Shown in pieces: positions 49,625 to 60,015 of a DNA stretch of 64,000 nucleotides. The DNA is from Clitoria ternatea. Taxonomy: Eukaryota > Streptophyta > Magnoliopsida > Fabales > Fabaceae. The notes below the pieces were generated by a model. It made no database searches. It saw only the letters and a list, made by a program, of their open reading frames with translations, and was not told where the DNA came from. The position numbers and the translations under genes are program-made. The stretch lies in NCBI GenBank assembly GCA_037962975.1, contig CM075673.1, forward strand, positions 150,742,667 to 150,806,666, given 5' to 3'. Position 1 is the stretch's first letter, and every line of letters begins with the position of its first letter.

Positions 49625-51831
49625 CGTAACATCCCAAAAATTTCATTCTCATGTATAATCATTTTTAATCTAGACCATTAATGATATTATCCAGTTATAT
49701 TAACTTTATACATAAGTTTAGCTGTGAATCGAAGCTTCTTTTGATTTGTTCAAATAGCTTCCTTTGATATTAACCTCTGGTAGCGTTCTGATTGGGAGAT
49801 TACCGAGTGAAGTAATTTTGAATAAGATAATCTGAGTGAATCATGTCTGAGATAAGACTGCCCGAGTGAAGAAAGGAATCTGTTTCCGTGTGAGGTATTA
49901 CCGAGAGAAATTCTGAGTTAAGAAAGGTTATGTCTCCGAGTGACACGTTTCCGAGTAAAACGTCTCCGAGTGATTCGTCTCCGAGTGAAATGTCTCCGAG
50001 TGAAACGTCTCTAAATAAAATGTTTCCGAGAGAAGTACTTTCGAACGAAGAAAAACTGATTTTGAATGAGTACTTCTCGGGCCAAGATATTTCCGAGTAG
50101 TGAATCACCGAGTGGGGTATCTTCGAGTTGAGTGCAATTTTCCCAAATGGGGTGTATCTGAGTGCGACACTTTCGTGTGAGATGGCACCGAGTGAGACAT
50201 TTCCAAGTGGGATAACACCGTGAGACATTTCTGACTTCCGTGTGAGATATACCGAGTTAGTCATTTTCAGGGGAAGTACTTCTAGACAAAGAAAGGTTTT
50301 GATTTCGACTAAGTACGTTTCTGAGTAAATAGTTCCCGGACGAAGGAAATATCTGAGTGGTGAACCACTTCATTCTATTCGTGCTCGGTTATCTTAAAGT
50401 TGCCGAGAACTTGTGCTCAGATCCATATTCGAGATTGCCTTCGACTCCGAGTGATATTCCCAAGTGGAACGATTTCTGAGAAGACTGAACTTCGACTCCG
50501 AATGATTCTTTCAGTTGTAATAGTTCCGAGTGACGCACTTCCAAGAGAAATAGTTTCGAGTGAAGACTGACTGACTTTGAATAAGTACTTTTCGGGCAGA
50601 GATATATCCGAGTGGATAATTCCCGGGTGAATCAATTCTGAACGAAAAGTGGCTCTGACTTTGAAAGAACACTTTCGGGCAAAGATATATCCGAGTGAGA
50701 TATTTCTGAATGAGGTGTCTCTGGGTGAGATATTTCTGAGTGAGTCACTTCCGAGGGAAGAAAAGCTATGACTGAGTGTTTCAAGCAGAAACATTTCCGA
50801 ACGAATTCCCTTCCGAGTGGAGCAGTTCTGAACGAAAAGAGGCTCTGATGAATTCTTCTTAGAATGATCCGGTCTGGATACCGGCCCTAAGATTAAGAGG
50901 TCATCTTAGTCGTCCTAGAGATCAACCGGTATCTCAGGATAATGGTCCAGTCGGCAAATATACTGACCCGGTAATGGTCCAGTCGGCAAATATTCCCAAA
51001 ATGTCGAACCAGTGTCAGAATTAATAGCGAAAGACTGAGCTCGCTCATGCTCTCATGTTTCAAACAAACCCAGACTAGGAAGCTCAAAATCCATATGATA
51101 TGGATTTGTAAACTCCGATCAAAAAGAAACCAAACCATAAGGACTGGGAGAATGGATGGCTTCCAAGGCCCGGGCTCGATCCTACACAATTGACCTGCTT
51201 CATACCAGCTAGTATCTGACCAACTTAATGCACTCACAAGCGTTCGTATCGCTGCTCTAGCTTCGTGTTAAGGGCACAACGAAAAGAACTACTTTCTCTA
51301 TTGACGTAATATTCATTCATAGTGGCCAGGCGGGCTGTTCCATTATCAGGCTTAACCATTTTACTCCAATCATATCATCTTGTACATATTTTAATATATT
51401 TACTTCAATCATACAAAGCTTCAGTATGTAGGCGGCGGAAATGGTCAACAATACAGATCATTTCCTTATCTAAAACCTCTATTATCATCGTAATTAATGC
51501 ACTACAATCCAATTACGAAAAAGCTTGTCTCCCCACTTGTCTTTTGCATTATTAAATCGACACTATAGCTCGTTCAATCTAAGAACAAACTAAAATTAGT
51601 AAAGTCTTTCTCTTATTTCCTTTTCTCCATCAAGCCACCTTTGATCTGAATCTAGAACAGTAAGAAGAGAATATTTTTCAACCAATCTAAGATCCTCCAT
51701 CAAGGTAAGAGGGGATAGGGTTGTGAATACATATGGAATGGGTAGAATTGTATGCTGTTCTAGGATTTTCCAGAATTATTTTCGTAGCTTGTTACTTAAT
51801 TTTGAAGCTGAAAATGTGTGAATTTGACTCT

Positions 51832-52500
51832 GACTTCTTCATCAAAGTTATAGATCTTTTCGTTATGTGAATTTTGAGACTTGAACCGACTGATTTGGAT
51901 ATGTATAGCATGAGTTATAGTCAAAATACTATAGCATGTCTGTTTTGAAATAAGTACCTTCTATTTTGTGTAAATATTAATATTTTGGGAATTATACATA
52001 CATATTTAGACTTTGATGTCTTCATAAAAGTTGTATATATTTATGTTATGGATCTATAGAAAGTGGTTTCAAGTTAAAAGGATATTTGTAGCTCTAGTTA
52101 TACCTAAATTACAGAAGCATGTTCATGCTAACAATCTGCTAATGTGAATCACTGTTTGTATTTTTAAAAGTGGGAATTTTGTGATAAGAATTAGTGTTTA
52201 GTGTCTTCATAAAAGTTTTATATATTTATGTTATGAGTAATTTAGAACTGGTCCCATGCAAAAATTATTTTTGTAGCTCCAGAAACGTTGAATATACCAA
52301 CATATGTACGTTTTATTACTTCCTTGGAGATAGTTTAGTATACTATGAAATTGTGATATTTTTGTTTGGATTTAGAAATTATGGTCTTCATAAAAGTTGT
52401 AGATAATTTTGTTATGAAACTACAGAATGTAGAATTACTTAAAAAGGATTTGATTTGCTCACGTTATGCCCATTTTACTAATGTATGTTGCTGTTGTAAA
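51832..52500. repeat. Four tandem ~183-bp units in G
   Basis: The anchor CTTCATMAAAGTTRTA occurs at about 51836, 52018, 52202 and 52385, i.e. every 182-184 bp. Units are diverged but share the following GTTATG...GTAGCTC order. Confidence 0.7.
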
Positions 52501-52947
52501 ATTCTGGAATTTACCTATAATGATTATTATGAATGTTAATGATATTTTCTATGTGGGTAATGATTTATTTATGAATCATTGAGGGATTATTGATTATTAT
52601 GGATGTTATTGAGTGTTATATAAATGTCATACAGTATGTATATCTTTGTGATGAATGATTATGAATGACTAAATCAATGTACATGAATGCCTTGTGGTTT
52701 ATTAAATATGTTGTTGAACTGTAAATCCATGATTTTGAGAATTAATATATGTGATGTGTCCCTTGAGGACTTGTGGTTTTCCAAGTGATTATGGAAATAT
52801 TGATATCATGGTATGTTAAATCGATAAAGAGAATTAAAGGCATTCATGCATCATAAGCAATTGGACGCACTATGAAATGTAGGGGTTCCATGATTGCCGG
52901 CCCTGGTGGGGGGTTACTCTATGATGAGTTAAAGCCTTATTTTCGTT

Positions 52948-53132
52948 GAGCGCCATGGAGTGTAGGGATTCATGGTCTATGCTAAGTCCTACTTGTGTAC
53001 TTCGGTACTTGAGCGCCATGGAGTGTAGGGATTCATGGTTTATGCTAAGTCCTACTTGTGTACTTCGGTACTTGAGCGCCATGGAGTGTAGGGATTCATG
53101 GCATTATGCTAAGTCCTACTTGTGTCTCTATG
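52948..53132. repeat. Three tandem 63-bp units in G
   Basis: GAGCGCCATGGAGTGTAGGG starts at 52948, 53011 and 53074. Units 1 and 2 are almost identical; unit 3 diverges at its end. Confidence 0.9.
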
Positions 53133-53570
53133 AGACTTTTTACTGCAGTATTCCCACCAAACCAAAATGGATCCAACATGACATCATTTGACTAAATTAA
53201 AGATTATTAAATGTAAATGACCTTGTTGATTGTATTTGTGCAATCTTACTTATTTTATATTTATTCTATATTCTGTCTCACTCTTACATTATTTTTACAG
53301 TGATGCAATTAATGAAGCTTTTATGATTTATTGCTTGGACTTTGACTTTATTTGAATTTTAATGGGTTGTAATAATATTATGTACCATGTACTGTAATCT
53401 TCTCTATCGTTTCCGCTATATAAACGTATCATGTTTGATTTGTTCATGACTAGTATGCATGATAATATTCCGCATTTATCAATTTTTACGTGACCTCAGA
53501 ATTTAAATTATGAATTTCAAAATGATTCTTTAAACGTGAAAAATTTATTTCAAAAATTTTGGGCGTCACA

Positions 53571-54570
53571 GGGAACTCCAGCACTGATTCTCCTATGGTC
53601 ATAACTAATCCTTCAGAGACTAACGTTGTTGCACACTGGATCGACTGGCTTGCATAAAAGGTCAAAGATCCTTACTTTTGGGTACACAAGGAGCCACTTC
53701 GTCTTTCCTCTCAATACGCCGAGGATGCGGACGATGTCACCATTAAGGACGTGATCGTTCAATTCGTGGAAGAATTTAAAGATTACTTCACTGTTTACTG
53801 CCCCCTTCTATCGAAGCGCATTTGTCACCAACCGGGGTCGAGGTACCTCTTTATGTATGAGATGCTTTTCTCTAAGATTGAAATCTGATTCCCTTTGACA
53901 GAGTTTGAGATTGGGTACTCTGGTTTCTTGACTGTGCCCCAAGCCAACTTCACCCCAATGATTAAGGTCTGGTGAAAGCTCTTGAAGTCCTGGGGGATTA
54001 TTTTCTCTTTGTCCCCATTTTGGCTCTTCTCTTTTCCTACCGTGAAGTTATGCATTGTAGTAACCCGGACAGAGGCCTTGGCTTTATCAACTTTTGATGT
54101 AACTCAAAGATCACTAACTTTGAATCTTTCACTAAGTCAGCAAAGATGGACGAGGTGAGTTTTAACATTTCTTTGTCAAAGTCAAAGTAAATGATAGAAA
54201 GTCGGTGTTCTGGAAGATCTTAAACTTTTCCAGAAGGTTCTATACTGCCTGGACATATGAGCATTTCCTTTTAACTAGCAATGCCTATACCATCAGCAAG
54301 GCTGTACTCTCGACGGAGTCAAGGACAATGTTGGAAGTCTTGAAGACTTTTTCTGCCTTCTCAAAAATCTCTTGCAAAGCTTTGCTAGGGGATGGCTATC
54401 TACATATGCCAAACTTCTCTTTTTTTTACATACATCATCCCTTAACCGATATGCTTATTATTTTATCTTTTGTTTCAGGGGAAATGGCCCGGATTAATTT
54501 GCTGAAGATGCTCAGGGAGCAGGATAAAGCCCAGAATGCTGCTTCGGCTGAAGTTGAGAACTAGGTTACT
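53571..54570 (+). pseudogene. Decayed gypsy-type transposase-like (gag-like) ORF of F, N-terminal part
   Basis: Readable in one main frame with several stops and shifts: A-H-W-I-D-W-L-A, then D-P-Y-F-W-V-H-K-E-P-L-R-L-S-S-Q-Y-A, then F-P-L-T-E-F-E (about 53620-54060). This matches the plant 'Transposase (putative), gypsy type' domain. Stops lie at about 53656 (TAA), 53887 and 53972. A further open piece is 54205-54564. Its role in F is unknown; such proteins are considered gag-related. Confidence 0.65.
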
Positions 54571-54956
54571 CCCAGGTGTACATTGGCCAAGTTGGTGAGT
54601 ATACCAGTATAAAAAGTTAATATCCTGACCCTGACCCTGGAAGAAGCAGGAGTCGGGAACAAAGGTAAAAACATGGCAATAAGGACCCTTCACACCGTGA
54701 GGCAAAAAGAAACAAGGGTCAACAGCCATTGGACGGAGTTGGAGTAAGCCGAAATTAGGGTGTAGTTAAAACTGTTGTGAATGTCTTGGACGAGATCTAG
54801 CCTACTACTGCTGATGCCCCTTTCTGTAACTCCAGCATCTTTAAATTTCTTCAAGCTGTTGGGGAGACTCCGACTAGGTTTCACAACTCTTTCAAGCTGA
54901 AGAAGGATCTACCTGTTGAAGCAGTCCAAAGTGCCGCTAAGGGAGCAATCGTCAAC

Positions 54957-55313
54957 TTGGTTGAAGCAGCCAAGGTCATACACTCGCTTGGGAAGTCTTA
55001 CTACTCCTCCGTCGAGGCTCAACAATGCCTAGACCGGATAAAGAAAACTGAAGCCCTAAGAGTGAAGGCTCAGATGGCATTGGCCAAAAAGAATGAAGAC
55101 ATTATAGACCTAACGACGACATTCACATTGGTTACCAAGAGGGTAGATGAGGTTGAGGTTCAAAAGAAGGCAACAGAGGATGGTTTGAAGGCCCTACAAG
55201 TCAAGCATGATGAGGCCGCTGCTACACAGGCTGTTGATGAAAAGAAAAATAAAGACCTAGAGGCCGAGGTAGCATCTTTGAAGGAGGCTCATGCCCAGGA
55301 GAGAGCAGACTAG
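54957..55313 (+). pseudogene. Coiled-coil C-terminal part of the F ORF
   Basis: 118 codons of Ala/Lys/Glu-rich heptad sequence (for example A-L-R-V-K-A-Q-M-A-L-A-K-K-N-E-D), predicted coiled coil. It matches the usual layout in which the gypsy-type transposase domain is followed by a long coiled coil. It ends at a TAG at 55311-55313. Confidence 0.6.
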
Positions 55314-56881
55314 CAGAAGGAACTCCTTCAATTCGAGGACTTGGTAGAGATGGTCTTCAGCACCATTATGAGACAGATAGCTCACCAAAATCTTGGAACT
55401 GAACTGAACCTTTAAGGAATTTGTGTTTTTCACGAGTCCCATGACAGTTATTCATATGCCATGGACCGATGTCAAGCCGTTGACCAGCCGATGAGCCTTA
55501 CCAAGTGCTTCCCTTGCTTGAAGGTTAGAGTATGGAGCTAAGGACGGTGTCAGAGGAAGACTCTGAGAATATGGCCGATGTTGCTCATGGGTCGCCAGCC
55601 TTGTGAATCAATTTTTATTACCTTGTACTGGGATGGGCTCCAATGTTGACAATTTACTTTTAAGGCTATAATGCCTCAATTTTGACTTGTGAATTTCCTT
55701 TCTTGCTTGTGTGTTTGTGCATATCGCTTATTGCTTTTATAACTTTTGAACCGATATTCCTGCTCTCACAAAACAACAACAAATAAATAAAATCAACTTA
55801 ATAGAATCTTTACTAGTGTTAATCAATTTTGACTTTCTTCCACTGTCGATCCTCATCATTACTTAGTGTGAACGTGACTATCCTCGATCGGGGTTACTTA
55901 CAACTAACCCGGGTATTTTCTTAATTTGTGTCTTAAGGTCATTTAGGCTTTTGTGCTATCCTCTGGGTTTTTCCTTCAAAACTTGGCAAATATTAGCTTT
56001 AGTGACTGGAAATCTCGCTAGTTCGGTTTTGTGGGACCATATCTAATTTTGACAACGCCTTGAATGTTGCCTTTGCTGACATCATTTTTAAGAACCGATG
56101 TGCACACCATTTTATTGCATCTGCCTTATGTAGGTTATAGTAGTGGTGACCTGCTTTACGTTTTAATACTTAACCGTTTTGGGTTTCAACCATTGTTAAT
56201 ATACAATCACTCTGGGGTTAGGAATTTACAACCATATGGGATTAACCTCTGGGTGTAACGTATAACCGCTCTGGGTTTGTCAACCATACCGGGGTTACCA
56301 GCTTACATCCACTAGGTTTTTACCTCTCCAGGGTGTAAATTCCTAACCGCTCTAGGGTTATCAATTTTACAGTCGCTCTGGGGTTTTTCAACCGCTCTGG
56401 GGCGTTAATATAACCGCTCTAGGGTGTTTTAGCCGCTCTGGGGTTATCAATTTTTTAGCTGCTCTGGGGTATAACCACTTCAGGGTGTAAATGTAACCAC
56501 TCTAGGGAATTTTAGCCGCTTTGGGGTTATCGATTTTACAACCGCTTTGGGGTTTAACGTCTCTAAGGCGTAAATATAACCGCTCTGGGGAATTTTAGCC
56601 GCTCTAGGGTTATTCTACTTCTTAAATTTATGGACACTTCTGAAGATGGCACTTTAGGGACTAAGTTTGCCCGTCGTGCTCATTTGAAGCTTTTGTAATT
56701 TTGCTGATACTAAGAACAATTCTTGGATTGACCTGTTATGTCGGTCTTTCTAGTCTTATGCACCAGAAGTTCCATCCGGAGTTGCCTGATGACCCCGTCC
56801 CGAGGATCAGGACATATTACCGCTTGAGCTCTCTTCATTATGATATAGGACAAATTTACACAGTCCCACTGGGCATTCCAA
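55314..56881 (+). other. 3' non-coding part of F with a CCGCTCTGGGG array
   Basis: No ORF. From about 56155 to 56620 there are more than ten spaced copies of (A/T)(A/G)(A/C)CCGCTCTGGGGT or near variants, about 25-40 bp apart, alternating with AT-rich spacers. Confidence 0.7.
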
Positions 56882-57465
56882 TGATCTGGCCAGTAACTGG
56901 GGTCCATAGTAGTGGACCAGTACCGGGGTCCAGAGCCAATGATTGATGGGTATGTGTATTAGATGGTCTCAAAGAATGGACCGTTATCATCAAGTGACGT
57001 TATCAAGCTCCTCATGCCGGCCCAACGCGTTGAGGGGCGAAGGGGGGTGGTACCTACAAAGACACTTTGATGCTCAAGTCAGTTCAGATGCTAACATTGG
57101 AGTTATATCGAGCGATGAGATGGGTACCAGGGAGCTTACCATTTATGAGGGTGTTGATTATATTTATAGCGATGAAGTGTCACTATAGTGCCTTATTGTG
57201 TGTGTCAGATCAGGTCTGTATATCACTTAGGACTGACATTCTGCAGGTTATGACCGAGGTGATTAGGTATTGTCCTTCTCATGACATTGGTCGTTAATCC
57301 ACTCAGAGGGTCCATGACTTCAGTTAGTAGAGGAGTGGTTGTCTAGCCAATGTGGGAAGTCTGGGCATTGTGTTGTCCTCTAACGGGTCTACATTGGCTC
57401 TGAGGGAAGAGATTAGGGGCCGGTACCGATCCATGGGACTAGGGCCCAATATTGAGCCTAGAACA
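56882..57465 (+). repeat. 3' LTR of element F
   Basis: Partner of 46837-47418. It includes the conserved phrases GGTCCATAGTAGTGGACC (an 18-bp near-palindrome), TATTTATAGCGATG and CATTCTGCAGGTTATGAC. Confidence 0.8.
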
Positions 57466-57634
57466 GAATTTACACATATCATTTTAAATATAAATACTAA
57501 ACTGCTAATAATCAAAAATAACCAATAGTTATAAATCCAGCTATGTAGCTAGAAAATCTAGCAAAGAAAATATTATTTATAAATCTAGAAAATATATAAA
57601 CTATCAACTACGAGGAGAAAGATAAATGTTACTA

Positions 57635-58806
57635 ATCATCTGTAGGTGGTGGTGGTGGATACTGATGGTAAGATGACTAAAGAGCTAAAAATTGTTAGGC
57701 TAAAGCAGAGTACTTCTGATTTAGTTCCTCGTAGTGTTGTTGCTATTGAGTCTAGAAGTGCTAAATAGGTGTATCAATGTTGTCAAAGTGAGCATTGAAC
57801 TATGTGGTCATCCCACCAAGATATTCAAAGATCCTATCAAAAGGATCCACATTAAGAGCAGTGAAGATCCCAACAGTAGCAGCTTCTAGTTGGCGAGGAG
57901 GGGAATCGGGAGCTTTTGTATCTTTTTCTTCATTTTCAAATGAAAGATCACTATGTACTCCATCAACTTTGAAGTACCATATGTTGTCAGGTTTACCATA
58001 CCTATTTTTAGCACATGGTGGTAATTAATCGAGCTTTTTCAAGTTACTTGTTCCTTGACCTTAATTTTTAGATTTGCACTGAAGCGCTTAAGTAGTTTTA
58101 TGATTACAACAACATATGGTAATTTTGATTGTTCTCTACCCTTAAACATATGATATTTAATGATATCTAGCCAACTAATGTCCTTTTGTTGATACATAGC
58201 CCACATTAAAATAACATCATCATTCTCAACTAAAGCATAATTTCCACCTATAGCTAACAATACTTTGACAATTACATAATGCAACAATCTATTATTCATG
58301 GTTAATCTACTAATGTTTTTAGGATTTTTACCTAACCAATCCACTTTCCACAATGATTGGCGAGCCTCAATCACATTATACTCCCAATCATCTTTGGAGG
58401 TTTTTCCTTGAAAATCTGCAATGCTCCTAAGAAGCTCTCCAACTTGAATCAGAACATCATTTGTTATGTGTATTTGCACATTCTTCACAGTAGCAGCCAA
58501 TGCTTCATCTTCAATCTGACAGGTGGAGTAGAAAACTCAAATTAACTTAGGATAAAAGGTTTCTTTCTTCATCATTACAAACTTAGAGATTCGTTATTGT
58601 TAGAAGAATTCCATAAATATAAAATAGGGATTGTTGAAGAAATCTTGGTCAAGCCAATGTAGAAGGGGTGATTTCATTCTCTAAGAAGTTTTTGATAAAG
58701 TGTTCCAAGTCCTTTTGATTGGTCAAGAGCCTTGAGTAATCATACGTTGGAGGAGGTATGGAGGAACTAGCAATGTTAGCCCTTTACCTCTTGCTTGGTC
58801 TTGACA
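57635..58806 (-). pseudogene. Retroelement 'putative plant transposon protein' remnant
   Basis: The open segment 58039-58500 contains the conserved core N-N-R-L-L-H-Y-V-I, then L-M-W-A-M and D-I-I-K-Y-H-M of the plant retroelement protein family often labelled 'putative plant transposon protein' (a gag-region protein of Ty3/gypsy elements). An upstream part (ATG near 58806, M-S-R-P-S-K-R) and a downstream Pro-rich end (H-Q-Y-P-P-P-P-P, about 57637-57665) are readable with stops between. Its LTRs were not found. Confidence 0.6.
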
Positions 58807-59219
58807 TTTTGGGATTTTAGGGTTTTAATGTTTTGAGGGATGAATGATTTTGTGAAATATGAAGAGTTTTGTGAAATTTGTAGTTGATTATGAGTTTAAG
58901 AGTATTTGGGACTTGTTGGAAGTGATTTGGTAAGGTTTTGAGTGATTTGGGTTGAGAGAGAATAAGGGGGGTTAGGTTTGGTTCATGAAAATAGGGGAAA
59001 ATCATGCCAAAACTATATATAGACCTTTGGTAATTGATTTTACTAGATCATTAGTAATGGATTACTGATAAACCTGTTCTTCAAATTTGCAAACGCTACT
59101 ATAGAAAAGGCCTTTGTCAATCGTTTCGCATATACCATTGTCAGCAGTTCTTGACATAGAAAATGAAGCATTGATAAGGTGTTTGATGATAAGGTTAATG
59201 TCTGGGAACTACATACATT

Positions 59220-59310
59220 GGTGCTTTATTGTTCGTGGTTAAATAATAAAACCACTGACCAAAGTGATATCATATTCAACGGTTATTGTTTTACACCGCG
59301 AACAATAGTA
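59220..59310. repeat. Small imperfect inverted repeat
   Basis: TATTGTTCGTGGTTAAATAAT (about 59227) and the reverse complement of CACCGCGAACAATAG (about 59295-59309) form arms of about 25 bp around a 35-bp loop. It could be a MITE fragment; no TSD was resolved. Confidence 0.4.
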
Positions 59311-59399
59311 ATATTTTTTGAACAAATAATTTCATATTATATTAATTTTCACCACTTTTATACTTGTAAAAAAATATAAATACTTATTTTGATCGATGT

Positions 59400-60015
59400 T
59401 ATCCCATAAATACCTAAAATACCCTATAAATGTTAAGGAATCACATAGGGTCAAATAGCAAAAACACATAGTATTCCAATAGCGATTTGAAAACTACATG
59501 TTTCAAAGCACCACATGTAACAAAAAATTATTACAAGGATTACCTCTTGCAGACGTGTGATGAGGTCGTCTATATTAGAAATCTTAGTTTCGTCCTTAGG
59601 AGTCACTGCGAGCACTCACATCAGAAGTTGAACCTTCGAATGTTAGTTTGAAAAATCTCAGCCCCCGCAACTGTTATAAGAATGTGTATTCTTTTCTATT
59701 GAGCACATGCCTATGAGCATCTCATGCTCTATATATAGGCTCAAGTCTGCCCTGATAAACTCTTCATAAAGATTGAGCTCCCTACTCTTTCTGAATAAGT
59801 TAGGTCTAATAGTTTTATTTTAGTTAAACTAAATTAAAAGTTATCATCTAGTGGACTTACTCCATGCATGTGACCCTAAAGGTAAAATATCTAGTCATAT
59901 TAATAATAAATTATTTTATTATTAATATAAAATAAGAGCGGCATCTAACAATTCATCATTGTGTCTAAATATTATTTATCATCGACATAAATTATAAGTG
60001 ATAATTATTATATAT
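59400..60015. repeat. Possible LTR fragment interrupted by H, left part
   Basis: CGATGTTATCCCATAAA at about 59392-59408 recurs as CGAATGTTATCCCATAAA at about 63923-63940. The stretch between, without H, is about 1.3 kb, has a CTCTATATATAGGCTC TATA-like box (about 59728-59743) and looks like a decayed LTR. The class is uncertain. Confidence 0.35.

Larger units (their letters stand above)
49625..53570 (+). mobile_element. Element G: 3.9-kb solo LTR inside element F
   Basis: TSD GGGAA (49620-49624, 53571-53575); ends CGTAACATCCC (first base changed from T) and GGGCGTCACA. The left third (about 49800-50830) is packed with CCGAGTGA units. 51832-52500 holds four units of about 183 bp, each starting near GTCTTCATAAAAGTTGTA. 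52948-53130 holds three 63-bp units starting GAGCGCCATGGAGTG. The end signature matches the coding-strand ends of the A LTR. No coding sequence. Confidence 0.85.
46837..57465 (+). mobile_element. Element F: LTR retrotransposon with a gypsy-type 'transposase' gag-like ORF
   Basis: TSD GAATT (46832-46836, 57466-57470). LTRs are 46837-47418 and 56882-57465, about 0.58 kb each, beginning TGATYTGGCC and ending GAGCCTRGAACA, with visible divergence. Plus orientation follows from the ORF. There is no protease, RT or integrase, so it is a non-autonomous (TR-GAG/LARD-like) element. It carries a Mutator-like fold-back (48139-49251) and solo LTR G (49625-53570). Confidence 0.85.

Noticed and set aside
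52870..53191. Repeat-bearing ORFs on both strands
   Set aside because: Produced by the 63-bp tandem repeats (divisible by three) inside solo LTR G; no recognisable protein.
56155..56620. CRISPR-like array
   Set aside because: Plant nuclear DNA; units are short, degenerate and irregularly spaced within a retrotransposon.
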